A DNA stretch of 51,786 nucleotides from an uncultured Clostridia bacterium (GTDB taxonomy: Bacteria > Bacillota > Clostridia > Christensenellales > Aristaeellaceae): contig CAKTUS010000010.1 of the NCBI GenBank assembly GCA_934621485.1, forward strand, positions 1 to 51,786, in the 5' to 3' direction. Positions 8,868 through 17,395 of the stretch are shown here, in pieces. Each line of letters opens with the position of its first letter. Within the stretch, counting starts at the first letter, position 1. The notes under the pieces are model-generated. The model saw only the letters and a list, made by a program, of their open reading frames with translations. It had not been told where the DNA came from and made no database searches. A program made the translations under genes and the position numbers.

Positions 8868-10460
8868 CTAGCGGCTCTTGCGCGCCTGGCTGGGCGGGTA
8901 GCCGAAGAATTTCTTGAAACAATAGCTGAAATAGGATGGATCCGGCAGCCCCACCTGCTCGGCAATTTCGGCCGTACGCATTTCCGTGGTGGACAAAAGC
9001 GTCAGCGCCCGGTCCATGCGCAGCTCGGTCAGCAGCTGGTGAAAGGTTTTCCGGGTTTCTTTTTTGAGCACCATGCTCAGATAGCTGGGAGAAATGTGCA
9101 GATGCAGGCAAAGCTTTTCCAGCGACATTTCCGCATCGTCATAGTGCTTTTGCAGGTAGCTTTCCGCATCCAGGGCCAGCTGCCTGGCGGAGGTGGTGCG
9201 CTGGCTGGCCACAGCGTCGGTGACCGCGCCGATGGCGGCGGACAGCGCGCCGGTGGCTTCATCCACCGTGGGACATTGGGTTAAAATCAGCTGTGTCAGC
9301 GCGTCCATGTGGCTGTCCAGCCCGGACCGCGAAAGCCCCAGTTCGGAAACGGCACGCATGAGGCACATAAAAATTTCCATCAGGTATACCTGCCACGCCT
9401 TGGGGCTCACATGTCCGCCGCGGCAGGTATCCAGCAGTTCCCGCAAAATGGCCAGCGAAGCGGCGGAATCTCCCGCCTTGATGCTGCTGAGCAGCCGGCG
9501 CAGCCCGGCGTCGTCTACACGCAGGTCGTTGCCCTGAGGGTGAATATCCGGGAAAAACAACACCTGAGTCGTTCCCTCCAGCACGCACTGCTCCAGCGCG
9601 TCCTGGGCCTGCCGTGCCGCCTGGGCAATACCCGCCAGGGAGCCGGCTATTTCGCCCACTCCCATGTACAGCTCCAGTCCCAGATAATGGCGCACGGTTT
9701 TTCGGGCTTCCTCCAGCAGCGCCAGGCATGCGGCCCGCTCCTGTGGCTCGGCGCCGGGCAGGGGCATCAGCACGGCGGGCATATCGCCGTACATAAATAT
9801 ATGGGGCTTCCGGCTTTCCAGCATTTCGCTCAGAATGTTGCGGGCGGCAAACAGGCGCAGCTCCGGATCCTCAATGTCACACCCGCCGGCGTTGCCCAGC
9901 CGGGACAGCGCTACCGCCCAGGCCGGCCCCTCCAACGGCTCCTCATACCGGGCGGCGCTCTCCAGGGCCCGCTCCGGGGAGATGGTTCCGTCCAGCAGGG
10001 AATGAAGCAGCATTTCCCGGAGCACAGGCAGGCTTTCCCGAAAGTAGGCCTTCAGCCGGTCCACGTTGCGCCGCCGGGCGAAGGCCTCGTCCAGGCGGTT
10101 TTTGGCGTCCCGCAGCACGGCTTGAAACTCCTGGGAGGAAATGGGCTTGAGCAGATAGCCCATGATCTTGATTTCAATGGCCTGCCTGGCGTACTCAAAG
10201 TCATCGTACCCGCTGAGAATCAAAAACTCGGTGGCCGGGGAAAGCTCCCGTACCCGTCGGCACAGGGTCAGCCCGTCCATCAGCGGCATGCGAATATCCG
10301 TCACCAGCAAATCCGGCTCCAGCTGTTCGCACAGCTGGAATGCCTCCACGCCGTTGCCCGCTTCTCCCACCACGGTAAAGCCCAGTTCTTCAAAGGGCAC
10401 CACCTCCTGCAGGCCCTGACGAATTTCCGCTTCGTCGTCGCACAGGATCAGCTTATACAT
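8868..10460 (-). CDS. YesN-type response regulator with AraC DNA-binding domain
   Basis: A 530-residue regulator. The receiver domain is N-terminal (MYKLILCDDEAEIRQG) with probable phosphorylated Asp55 in VTDIRMPLMDG and the conserved Lys in LLKPIS. A long middle region of unclear fold follows, then two AraC helix-turn-helix motifs in the last 100 residues (SLEKLCLHLHISPSYLS and TAEIAEQVGLPDPSYFSY). I prefer ATG 10460 because GGGGAGG lies six bases upstream. The ATG at 10466 directly abuts that site. Such regulators normally pair with a membrane histidine kinase, but none is adjacent. The start overlaps the trmO stop by 8 bases. Confidence 0.9.
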   Translation of the reverse strand: MYKLILCDDEAEIRQGLQEVVPFEELGFTVVGEAGNGVEAFQLCEQLEPDLLVTDIRMPLMDGLTLCRRVRELSPATEFLILSGYDDFEYARQAIEIKIMGYLLKPISSQEFQAVLRDAKNRLDEAFARRRNVDRLKAYFRESLPVLREMLLHSLLDGTISPERALESAARYEEPLEGPAWAVALSRLGNAGGCDIEDPELRLFAARNILSEMLESRKPHIFMYGDMPAVLMPLPGAEPQERAACLALLEEARKTVRHYLGLELYMGVGEIAGSLAGIAQAARQAQDALEQCVLEGTTQVLFFPDIHPQGNDLRVDDAGLRRLLSSIKAGDSAASLAILRELLDTCRGGHVSPKAWQVYLMEIFMCLMRAVSELGLSRSGLDSHMDALTQLILTQCPTVDEATGALSAAIGAVTDAVASQRTTSARQLALDAESYLQKHYDDAEMSLEKLCLHLHISPSYLSMVLKKETRKTFHQLLTELRMDRALTLLSTTEMRTAEIAEQVGLPDPSYFSYCFKKFFGYPPSQARKSR

Positions 10461-11148
10461 GCGCATCCTCCCCGATGGGCGCGGCGCTTTTCACGCGCAG
10501 CACCCCGTCTGATACCGTAAAGCGTATGTCGTACCCGGCAAAGGTCACGCCGTACAGGCGCTCCGGATCGTCCTGATAGCCGGGGCGTGGGTCCTGCGCC
10601 AGCATTTCGGTTAGGGCCTGGCGCTTGTCCGGGGGAAAATCCATTTCTTCCGGCAGCAGCACCCGCACCGTACCCATGCCGGGAGGCGCGCCAAAGCCGC
10701 CGGAAGCCTCGGGGCGGCAGTCCGCATAGGGCAGATAGGGTTTGATATCCAAAATGGGCGTGCCGTTCATTAAATCCGCTCCGCGCACCAGCAGCACCGG
10801 TCCGTCCGGCGCGTCCCATTCAACGCGCTCCAGCTGTACGCAGCTAAGGCCGATGGCATTGGGCCGGTAGGGCGATCGGGAGGCAAATACCCCCACCCGC
10901 GTGTTGCCCCCCAGCCGGGGCGGCCGCACCGTAGGAGACCAGCCCTGCTTTTGCGCCTTTGAAAACACCCAGAGCAGCCACAGGTGGCTGTAGCCTTCCA
11001 TGCCGCGCAGCGCCTCACGCACCCGGTAGGCAGGCTCCAGCACCACCCGGGATGTTACGCCCTGCACCAGGCCGCTTTGGCGGGGAACGCCGAACTTTTC
11101 CAAATAATCGTTTTCAATATGGGCCACCGGCTCCATGGTCAGGCTCAT
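10453..11148 (-). CDS. trmO: tRNA (N6-threonylcarbamoyladenosine37-N6)-methyltransferase TrmO
   Basis: A 231-residue protein of the TsaA/TrmO family, which methylates t6A at position 37 of certain tRNAs using S-adenosylmethionine. The ATG at 11148 has AAGGAG six bases upstream, and the longer open frame before it is a shadow of the neighbouring gene. Family motifs are clear: the N-terminal MEPVAHIENDYLEKFGVP, VGVFASRSPYRPNAIGLSC in the centre, GTPILDIKPYLPYAD and the C-terminal AQDPRPGY. It lies in a minus-strand run between an unknown anchored protein and the YesN-type regulator. Confidence 0.93.
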   Translation of the reverse strand: MSLTMEPVAHIENDYLEKFGVPRQSGLVQGVTSRVVLEPAYRVREALRGMEGYSHLWLLWVFSKAQKQGWSPTVRPPRLGGNTRVGVFASRSPYRPNAIGLSCVQLERVEWDAPDGPVLLVRGADLMNGTPILDIKPYLPYADCRPEASGGFGAPPGMGTVRVLLPEEMDFPPDKRQALTEMLAQDPRPGYQDDPERLYGVTFAGYDIRFTVSDGVLRVKSAAPIGEDAHV

Positions 11149-11159
11149 GGCATGCTCCT

Positions 11160-11705
11160 TTACGGCTCGTTGGCAACAGGCTCCACCAGCGCAATGCTGC
11201 GAATGTGCCATTGATTGTTTTCTTTTACCATTACGGCGGTATAGCGGCCGCCCTGCCAGCGGGGCGGGCTTTGATAGCTGTCGCCGTACAGGGCCTGAGC
11301 GGCTTCGGCGCTGCTGCCCTTTACCCGTCCGTCGATCCGGGGAATGGTTTCCGTAAAGGTGACGCGGGCCGTGCTTTCCCAGGGCCAACACCACATCCAG
11401 GTCATGCTGAGGCGATGGTCGATGCCGCGTACATTGTAATAGGTGTACGGACTTTTGCCGTCGATGGCGATTTGTAAATTTTCATCCTTCTGCAAATAGT
11501 TGCCCTGAAAAAACTTGGTCAGCTCCGAGGGGTTTTCGCCCATCATAATCACCTGGGCCCGTTTGGCCATTCCGTCCTTGAGCACAATGTAAATATTGGC
11601 CGCGTTCATTGCGTAGTAAAACACCACGGTGAACAGGCTCAGCAGCACCAGCGCCAGCAGCAGCCGGCTGGCAAGGTACCAAATGAAACGGCGCAGCTTC
11701 TTCAT
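11160..11705 (-). CDS. Uncharacterised membrane-anchored protein
   Basis: A 181-residue protein I do not recognise. The N-terminus is a basic stretch followed by one hydrophobic segment (YLASRLLLALVLLSLFTVVF, residues 10-29), which probably anchors it with the rest outside. The exterior part contains FQGNYLQKDENLQIAI and a C-terminal beta-rich portion ending RYTAVMVKENNQWHIRSIAL, reminiscent of NTF2-like or conjugative-protein-like outer domains, but only by pattern. The ATG at 11705 has GGGAGGG about 12 bases upstream. It is followed 11 bases later by trmO and preceded by its own promoter, so it may head the trmO-regulator transcript. Confidence 0.75.
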   Translation of the reverse strand: MKKLRRFIWYLASRLLLALVLLSLFTVVFYYAMNAANIYIVLKDGMAKRAQVIMMGENPSELTKFFQGNYLQKDENLQIAIDGKSPYTYYNVRGIDHRLSMTWMWCWPWESTARVTFTETIPRIDGRVKGSSAEAAQALYGDSYQSPPRWQGGRYTAVMVKENNQWHIRSIALVEPVANEP

Positions 11706-11743
11706 AAAAAGGCGAATCCCTCCCTTGGCCGTAGGATGCGTCT

Positions 11744-11772
11744 ATTATAACAAAGCCGATGGGTTTGCGCAA
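11744..11772 (-). promoter_or_regulatory. Promoter of the anchored protein-trmO-regulator transcript
   Basis: On the minus strand TTGCGC (11767-11772) and TATAAT (11744-11749) are separated by 17 bases, 38 bases upstream of the 11705 start. It faces away from the overlapping plus-strand promoter region at 11784-11812. Confidence 0.6.
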
Positions 11773-11783
11773 TGCGGCCAGGC

Positions 11784-11812
11784 TTTACAAGCGGCCCCGC
11801 GCCTGCTACAAT
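11784..11812 (+). promoter_or_regulatory. Promoter of the secreted protein gene at 11840
   Basis: TTTACA (11784-11789) and TACAAT (11807-11812) are separated by 17 bases, with TGC directly before the -10 as in extended -10 promoters. The GTG start lies 27 bases further on. Confidence 0.6.
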
Positions 11813-11839
11813 ACGAGAGTCGATAAAGGAGGGTTGCGC

Positions 11840-12481
11840 GTGAAAAAGCTTGGATTGTGGTTGCTATGCCTGTGTCTTTTGCCCCTTGGCGCGCTGGCCG
11901 AAAGCGAACAGCCCTACGACACCTTTTTGGGCTATTACCAGGCGGATGTGGATTTCATCAACGAAAACACCGGCCGTAAGCTGCTGCCCCTGGTGCTGAC
12001 CACCGAGGGAGTGGAGGGCCGATACCGGCTGTACCGCCTGTATGGCGACGTGCTCAGCGTAACCGTGCGCACCCAGGGCAGCAGGCGCAGCATCGTCATG
12101 TGTCAAATTGTGCTCACTGCGCCGGACGGGATGCAGTACGGCGATTCCGCCTACAACGATTTTGTGATTTCCGGCTATCACAGCTATGCGCTGTTGATGG
12201 CCATGTCCCCCGCTCAGGAGGCCCAGGAACGCTACGACCTGGTCGATTTGGTCAACAACGGCATGAAGCAGGGCGACAGCTATGAGCGGCAGGTGGGAGC
12301 CTATCACCTGACCAGCCGCCGGGAGGGCAATGCCGTAACCATCACCTTTATGACCCCGGCCTATGAGGAAATGATTACCACCCCTACGCCGGAGCCGCAA
12401 GAAACGCCCGGGCCCACGGACGGCCAGCCGGCTGTGGAGGACGATTTTGACGGCGGTGAAGAAGGCGACTACATGGGCTGA
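11840..12481 (+). CDS. Uncharacterised secreted protein
   Basis: A 213-residue protein of unknown function. I place the start at GTG 11840 because AAAGGAGGG sits seven bases upstream and the codons that follow encode a clear signal peptide (VKKLGLWLLCLCLLPLGALA), with cleavage likely after ALA. The mature part begins ESEQPYDTFLGYYQADVDF and includes RYRLYRLYGDVLSVTVR and QIVLTAPDGMQYGDSAYND. It ends in a Pro/Thr-rich and then strongly acidic tail (PTPEPQETPGPTD, then DDFDGGEEGDYMG). No lipobox or cell-wall sorting signal is seen. It has its own promoter and is followed by another unknown gene 51 bases downstream. Confidence 0.75.
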   Translation: MKKLGLWLLCLCLLPLGALAESEQPYDTFLGYYQADVDFINENTGRKLLPLVLTTEGVEGRYRLYRLYGDVLSVTVRTQGSRRSIVMCQIVLTAPDGMQYGDSAYNDFVISGYHSYALLMAMSPAQEAQERYDLVDLVNNGMKQGDSYERQVGAYHLTSRREGNAVTITFMTPAYEEMITTPTPEPQETPGPTDGQPAVEDDFDGGEEGDYMG

Positions 12482-12532
12482 CATAGCCTGCGGCGGCGGC
12501 GCATACCCTTGCCCGAAGGGAGTGAGGGAACC

Positions 12533-13399
12533 ATGCTCTGCCGCCGTTTATTGATGCTCAAGCCCATGCAGCCTGCGGTGAGCGGCTACGCCCGGCTGCA
12601 AACGGAGGGCGGCCGCACGGACATTCAGATTCATTTGCGCGGGCTTCCCGGCGGGGGCGCGCGCTTTTTCTGGTACGCGGGCGCAGGAGAAACCCGGGAG
12701 CTGGGGCAGGCCCCGGCCAGCATGCATGGAGAGGCCTGCCTGACGGCCCTGCTGCCGGCGGACACGCTTTCACCCCGGCGCTTACAGGCCCTGCTGGTGC
12801 TGACGGACGAAGCTTCGCCCAAGCCCCTGCTCATTGGCCTGAGCGCCCAGCAAAGCGCAGGCAGCCTGCTAGACGCCCGCAATGCGGCCATGGCGTTATG
12901 CGAAAAGCTGGCCCGGCCCAGCCGGCCCGAAGCCAGAGCGCCGGAACCCAAACCCGCCTTGCCGCCGGCAAAGCCTGCGCCGCCCAAAGGCAGGGAAGCG
13001 GCCCCGTTGCCCCGGGAGATTTTTCTTCCCGCTATCGATCCTTCCCCGTATACAACCGCCAGGGAGCCTGTGCAAAAAAAAGCGCCTGCGGCTGCTCTGC
13101 CCGCCAAGCCCTATGCCGACCGGCTGCGGCCCTTGCGCTGGCCCAAGGGGTTTGAACCTCTGCGCCGCTATTTTGCCAGGGCGAAGCCCTGCGCCCTGTT
13201 CGACCTGCCCGGCTGGCGTTTTGTGCCGGCCGGAAAGGAGGACGGCCGCCTGTGGGTGGGCATGCAGGCCGTGGACGGCAGTGTGCGCCGGGTGGCCTAC
13301 GCCTACCTGGGCGATACGCCTCCGGCCGAGCATTTTCGGCCCATGCGCGGCCTGGATGGACGCTGGTATCAGGTGCTGTGGCAACGGGCAGAATCATAA
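12533..13399 (+). CDS. Uncharacterised two-domain protein with Pro/Ala/Lys-rich linker
   Basis: A 288-residue protein with no signal peptide or membrane segment. The ATG at 12533 follows GAGGG. The N-terminal 100 residues look beta-rich (MQPAVSGYARLQTEGGRT, HLRGLPGGGARFFWYAG). A low-complexity linker rich in Pro, Ala, Lys and Arg (about residues 125-200) comes next, and then a compact C-terminal domain containing LRPLRWPKGFEPLRRYFA, FDLPGWRFVPAG and LWVGMQAVDGSVRRVAYAYLG. The layout of N-terminal beta domain, variable linker and C-terminal domain resembles uncharacterised clostridial proteins suspected to be spore-associated, but I cannot confirm that. It probably shares a transcript with the secreted protein upstream. 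Confidence 0.7.
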   Translation: MLCRRLLMLKPMQPAVSGYARLQTEGGRTDIQIHLRGLPGGGARFFWYAGAGETRELGQAPASMHGEACLTALLPADTLSPRRLQALLVLTDEASPKPLLIGLSAQQSAGSLLDARNAAMALCEKLARPSRPEARAPEPKPALPPAKPAPPKGREAAPLPREIFLPAIDPSPYTTAREPVQKKAPAAALPAKPYADRLRPLRWPKGFEPLRRYFARAKPCALFDLPGWRFVPAGKEDGRLWVGMQAVDGSVRRVAYAYLGDTPPAEHFRPMRGLDGRWYQVLWQRAES

Positions 13400-13404
13400 A
13401 AGGC

Positions 13405-13895
13405 CCTGAGCCGCGTTTTTTGCAGCTTAGGCTGTCGAAAAACCCTTTGGAAAGCCGGCCGAGGGGCCGACCGGAATCGCAGCGACCAGCTCACGGTGTG
13501 CCAATTGCCCCGTAAGGCTTCGAGCCACCGACTGGCGGAGAGGCTTCGGCTCTGTCGAAAAAACCTACAGAAGCGTGTGCGCCCGCGAACAAGGCTATGC
13601 CGGTTCGCGGGAAAAGCATGGCGGCATAAGGCTTGGGGGTCCCGCCCCTGAAACCCCGGCAGGAGGCACTGCCTCCTGCACCTTTACATCTTCAACAACC
13701 TGAGGTTTTGACTCTCCCGAAAAAACGGACGGCATCGGAAGGCCGCAGCCCTTCGATTCTCATACCGAACCCGGCGGCGCGTGCGTCGGGTTCGGCGGTT
13801 TTGCGCAGCAAGGCTTTCCTGACGTGCTTTGCCAACCGCCGGGCTTTTGGGGACAAGCCGGACCCTGAGCCGCGTTTTGCTGTTCAGGGCTTGTG
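13405..13895. repeat. Intergenic repeat cluster between convergent genes
   Basis: About 500 bases without a gene, between the unknown protein gene and lrgB. It holds TGTCGAAAAA at 13433-13442 and 13553-13562. Module alpha has perfect palindrome arms GCAGGAGGCA/TGCCTCCTGC at 13659-13679 and is preceded by GCGGCATAAGGCTTGGGGG. Module beta at about 13735-13850 is in the same orientation as the copy near position 300. Order and orientation match the first copy, so the two are full paralogous units. Confidence 0.8.
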
Positions 13896-13902
13896 TTCTT
13901 CC

Positions 13903-14583
13903 TTAGAGAAACTGAACGAACAGCGGCATCAGCGCCACCGTGGTCACGCCCGCCGTTACCAGCGACAGGCTGCCCATGGCTCCTTCTACCGGGCCCAGTT
14001 CCATGGCCCGGGTGGTGCCGATGGCGTGGGAGGCCGTACCCAGCGCCACGCCCCGGGCAACCGGCTCCTTCACCCAAAAAAGATCCAGGATTTCCGGCCC
14101 CAGGCTGTTGCCCAGCACGCCGGTGAGCATGATGGCAATCAGCGTCAGGGGAACAACCGCGCCGTAACCGTCTGCCAGCGGCTTGGCGATGGCGGCGGTA
14201 ATGCTCTTTGGCAGCAGCGTTATGTACAGCGTGTGGCTCAGGCCAAACAGCCTGCACATGGCCCATATGCTGCTCAGCGCCGCCACCACGCCGCTCAGCA
14301 CCCCGGATGCAATGGCCCGCCAGTTGCGCTTCAGCGCATCCAGCTGTTCATACAGGGGAATGGCCAGGCAAACCGTGGCCGGAGTCAAAAACCAGGTAAT
14401 CATTTGAGCGCTTTGGTTGTAGGCCTGATAATCCATGCCCAAAGCCGAAAGCACGGCGATACACGCAACCGTAGAAAGAAAGATGGGGTTCAAAATCGCC
14501 AGCTTCAAGCGTTTTTGCAGCGTCCAGGCCAGCAGAAAGGTGACAAAGGTTAAAAACGCGCCGAAATACTGAAACTCATTCAT
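13903..14583 (-). CDS. lrgB: LrgB family membrane protein
   Basis: A 226-residue polytopic protein of the LrgB/CidB family. These work with LrgA/CidA holin-like proteins in murein hydrolase control or, in several Gram-positives, in pyruvate or glycolate movement. Family patches are VALGTASHAIGTTRAMELG, LPKSITAAIAKPLADGYG and a DYQAYNQSAQ loop. The gene overlaps the lrgA end by 8 bases, as usual for the pair. No LytSR-type regulator is adjacent, so control is by an unlinked factor. Confidence 0.93.
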   Translation of the reverse strand: MNEFQYFGAFLTFVTFLLAWTLQKRLKLAILNPIFLSTVACIAVLSALGMDYQAYNQSAQMITWFLTPATVCLAIPLYEQLDALKRNWRAIASGVLSGVVAALSSIWAMCRLFGLSHTLYITLLPKSITAAIAKPLADGYGAVVPLTLIAIMLTGVLGNSLGPEILDLFWVKEPVARGVALGTASHAIGTTRAMELGPVEGAMGSLSLVTAGVTTVALMPLFVQFL

Positions 14584-14938
14584 GGCCTCTGCTCCTTTCC
14601 CGGCGAATGACCAGCTGGGTCACATGGCCCGATACGCCCAGCACCACCACTGTGCTTATCAGGCTGATAAGCACAAAGGGAAGCACCACCGGCAGCAGGG
14701 TATCGAAGGTTTCCATCAGCCCCACGCAGGCGGGAACAAACATTATGGTCATCCATTCAATGAGCTGATACGCCGTGCGGCGAATTTTTTCCAGCTTCAG
14801 CGCGCCGGTAAGCAGCAGGGCCAGCATCAGCAGCAGGCCGTATACGCTGGCCGGAATGGGCAGCGGAATCCAAAAATGCAGCAGCTCGCCCGCCAGCGAG
14901 ACGCCCAGAATGATGCCGAAGGAAAACAGAAACGGCAA
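14576..14938 (-). CDS. lrgA: LrgA/CidA family holin-like protein
   Basis: A 120-residue membrane protein with four hydrophobic segments, typical of LrgA. Characteristic patches are LLHFWIPLPIPASVYGLLL and FVPACVGLMETFDTL. The start is a TTG at 14938. AAGGAG lies nine bases upstream, and the ATG seven bases earlier is in another frame. It is followed by lrgB with an 8-base overlap. A strong promoter lies in the intergenic region shared with the divergent phosphoesterase gene. Confidence 0.9.
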   Translation of the reverse strand: MPFLFSFGIILGVSLAGELLHFWIPLPIPASVYGLLLMLALLLTGALKLEKIRRTAYQLIEWMTIMFVPACVGLMETFDTLLPVVLPFVLISLISTVVVLGVSGHVTQLVIRRERSRGHE

Positions 14939-14970
14939 CGTTCATCGCTCCTTTTCGTTGTGCTTTGCTC

Positions 14971-14999
14971 ATTATAGGCGAGGGAAAAGCTAGCGTCAA
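14971..14999 (-). promoter_or_regulatory. lrgAB promoter
   Basis: On the minus strand TTGACG (14994-14999) and TATAAT (14971-14976) are separated by 17 bases. A divergent extended -10 (TGCTACAAT, 15011-15019) for the phosphoesterase operon lies next to it, so the two promoters could interfere. Confidence 0.7.
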
Positions 15000-15048
15000 G
15001 GTTATGAATGTGCTACAATTAAATTGAAAAGAGGGAAGGACGGATGAT

Positions 15049-15729
15049 ATGCGCATCTTGACGGAATACCGCTTTCACACAGGGAAGCTGAGCACGCCGG
15101 CGGTTTTGGCCGTGGTCAGCGATTTGCATAACGAACGCTATGACGACCTGTGGCCCCTGCTGGAGGGAGCGGATGCGCTGCTGGTTCCCGGCGACATCAG
15201 CGACCGCTACCGCCAGGCGTGGGACCGGGGCGCGGCCTTTTTGCGGGAGGCTGCTCAACGCATGCCGGTATTTTTTTCCGTTGGTAATCACGAAACCCGG
15301 CAAACCCATTACGCCCAGCTGATGGCCGATGTGGAGCGTACCGGGGCGCAGGTGCTGGTGAACCGCTTTTGCCGTTTTGGGCCGCTGGTCGTCGGCGGCT
15401 GGTATCCGCCCCAAATTGTGCATACGCCCGATATGATGGATGCTTTTGAAGCGCAGCCCGGCGTGAAAGTGCTGCTGTGCCACAAGCCCAATCACTACTT
15501 TGAATATTTGCAAAATCGGAATGTGGATCTGGTGGTGTCCGGCCATGCCCACGGCGGACAGATCCGCATTGCCGGACAGGGGATATACTCGCCGGGACAG
15601 GGGCTTTTTCCCCGCTACACTCACGGGCTGGCGGACGGCCGCATGATCATTTCCGCCGGAGCAGGCAACCCGGCCCGGCTGCCCCGGTGGGGCAACCCCT
15701 GCGAGGTGCTGCGCATTACCCTGGACTGA
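15049..15729 (+). CDS. Metallophosphoesterase (YkuE/YaeI-like)
   Basis: A 226-residue calcineurin-type phosphoesterase. All metal-binding blocks are present in order: SDLHN (Asp25, His27), the GD of VPGDISD near residue 48, GNHE near 78, a CHKPNHY segment and GHAHGGQ near 165. Homologues act on phospholipid-like or nucleotide-type esters, often at the membrane, but this one has no signal anchor. The ATG has GGAAGGA upstream. The fumarase subunit genes follow after 17 bases, so it is probably cotranscribed with them without obvious functional kinship. Confidence 0.88.
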   Translation: MRILTEYRFHTGKLSTPAVLAVVSDLHNERYDDLWPLLEGADALLVPGDISDRYRQAWDRGAAFLREAAQRMPVFFSVGNHETRQTHYAQLMADVERTGAQVLVNRFCRFGPLVVGGWYPPQIVHTPDMMDAFEAQPGVKVLLCHKPNHYFEYLQNRNVDLVVSGHAHGGQIRIAGQGIYSPGQGLFPRYTHGLADGRMIISAGAGNPARLPRWGNPCEVLRITLD

Positions 15730-15746
15730 ACGAAGGAGGCTTTTTC

Positions 15747-16595
15747 ATGGCTACAAGAGACATTCCCGCTTCCGCCATTGCCGACGCGGTAGCCCTGCTG
15801 TGCGTTCGGGCCTGCACGGAGCTGCCGGATGCGGTGCGCGGCCTTTTGCAGGACGCGGCGAAGAACGAACCCTTTCCCCCGGCGTCGGACACGCTGCAAC
15901 TGATTCAGCAAAACGCGGATATTGCCCGAAGCCGGCGCATGCCCATTTGCCAGGACACGGGAATGGCCGTGGTGTATGCCGATGTGGGGCAGGAGACGCA
16001 TATTACCGGCGGGTTGCTGACGGACGCGGTGAATGACGGCGTCGCCCGGGGCTATGCGGAGGGCTACCTGCGCAAAAGCATTGTGGACGACCCCATTCGC
16101 CGGGGCAACACCGGCGACAATACCCCGGCGGTGCTGCACGTGCGGCTGGTAGAGGGCGACCGAATCACCCTGACGGTAGCCCCCAAGGGCTTTGGCAGCG
16201 AAAACATGAGCCGTCTGGCCATGCTGACCCCCGCCCAGGGCCTTCAGGGCGTAAAGGATTTTGTGGTGGAAACCGTGCGCCTGGCCGGAGCCAATCCCTG
16301 CCCGCCCATCATGCTGGGCGTGGGGATTGGCGGCACCTTTGAAAAGGTCACCCAGCTGGCTAAGGAGGCTCTGGCGGAAATGCGCCGCGGGCCTCATCCG
16401 GATCCCTATTACGATGCGCTGGAAAGCGAGCTTTTGCAGATGGTAAACGCTTTGGGCATTGGGCCTCAGGGATTCGGCGGCCGCACCACGGCCCTCAGCG
16501 TGCGCATCAAGGCTTATCCCACCCATATTGCCGGTCTGCCGGTGGCGGTGAACGTGGGCTGCCATGTAACCCGTCACGCCCAACTGGTGCTGTAA
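15747..16595 (+). CDS. Class I fumarate hydratase, alpha subunit
   Basis: A 282-residue N-terminal subunit of the two-subunit, oxygen-sensitive [4Fe-4S] fumarase (FumA/TtdA family), which interconverts fumarate and malate. Start ATG 15747 has AAGGAGG upstream. The three cluster cysteines are visible: PICQDTG, ANPCPPIMLG and the C-terminal VGCHVTRHA. The conserved RGNTGDNTP loop is also present. Tartrate dehydratase is a close alternative within the family and cannot be excluded by sequence alone. The beta subunit follows 23 bases downstream. Confidence 0.93.
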   Translation: MATRDIPASAIADAVALLCVRACTELPDAVRGLLQDAAKNEPFPPASDTLQLIQQNADIARSRRMPICQDTGMAVVYADVGQETHITGGLLTDAVNDGVARGYAEGYLRKSIVDDPIRRGNTGDNTPAVLHVRLVEGDRITLTVAPKGFGSENMSRLAMLTPAQGLQGVKDFVVETVRLAGANPCPPIMLGVGIGGTFEKVTQLAKEALAEMRRGPHPDPYYDALESELLQMVNALGIGPQGFGGRTTALSVRIKAYPTHIAGLPVAVNVGCHVTRHAQLVL

Positions 16596-16618
16596 ATGAA
16601 GGAAGGGAGGAGCGCTTC

Positions 16619-17203
16619 ATGACCATTCGCCTTACTACGCCGTTTACTCAGGAAGCCCTGTCCGGCCTGCGGGCCGGGGACCGCGTGCTGGTGTCCGGCG
16701 TCATCTATACCGCCCGGGATGCGGCTCACGGCCGGCTGGCAGCCGCCTTGGAAAAGGGGGAGAGCCTGCCCGTTGACCTGCGGGGCCAAACCCTTTATTA
16801 TGCAGGGCCTTCGCCTACGCCGCCCGGCCGGGCCAGCGGCTCCATCGGCCCCACTACCAGCATGCGCATGGATCCGTATACTCCGGCGCTGCTGCGCTAC
16901 GGCGTAAAGGCCCTTATTGGCAAGGGCGACCGGAGCCGGGCGGTTCAAAGCGCCCTGGCGGAAACCGAATCGGTGTACTTTGCCGCCATTGGCGGCTGCG
17001 CGGCCTACATGGCGGCCTGCATCCAGCAGCTGGAGGTTGTGGCCTACGACGATTTGGGCACGGAAAGCATAAAGCGGCTGGTGGTAAAGGACATGCCCCT
17101 GACCGTGGCCATCGACGCGCAGGGACGGGACGCCTATGAGGAAGGCGTTTATACATACAGGCATGAATATATGCAGGCGCAATTGACCGGACCGGACTGT
17201 TGA
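16619..17203 (+). CDS. Class I fumarate hydratase, beta subunit
   Basis: A 194-residue C-terminal subunit (FumB/TtdB type) that completes the active site of the preceding protein. GGGAGG precedes the ATG. Family blocks are LRAGDRVLVSGVIYTARDAA, YYAGPSPTPPGR, IGPTTSMRMD and KGDRS, plus the C-terminal AIDAQGRDAYEE. Two-subunit fumarases are common in anaerobes and fit a strictly anaerobic fermenter. Confidence 0.93.
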   Translation: MTIRLTTPFTQEALSGLRAGDRVLVSGVIYTARDAAHGRLAAALEKGESLPVDLRGQTLYYAGPSPTPPGRASGSIGPTTSMRMDPYTPALLRYGVKALIGKGDRSRAVQSALAETESVYFAAIGGCAAYMAACIQQLEVVAYDDLGTESIKRLVVKDMPLTVAIDAQGRDAYEEGVYTYRHEYMQAQLTGPDC

Positions 17204-17337
17204 CAAGCCCGTTTATGGAGGGCCGGCTTTCGCCTGTCTTTGCCAACTCCTCGTTTCGGCTGTACATCCACAGGACGCGCGCTCCTTTTCGCCGCCAAAC
17301 CCAGGCAGCACGCCTGCGAAACATAATGAGGGATGCG

Positions 17338-17395
17338 GCAGGAGCCGTCGCCACGATCAAGCCGCCGCAAGGCCTCCTGCATTTTCTTTTTTTCA
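17338..17395 (+). terminator. Probable terminator of the fumarase operon (alpha-like)
   Basis: Arms GCAGGAGCC (17338-17346) and GGCCTCCTGC (17371-17380) pair with one bulge and are followed by ATTTTCTTTTTTT. The arms and the trailing TTTCAGCA resemble a degenerate copy of dispersed module alpha, which suggests that alpha may derive from, or act as, a terminator. The rest of the 458-base gap (17204-17554) shows nothing else I can support. Confidence 0.5.
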
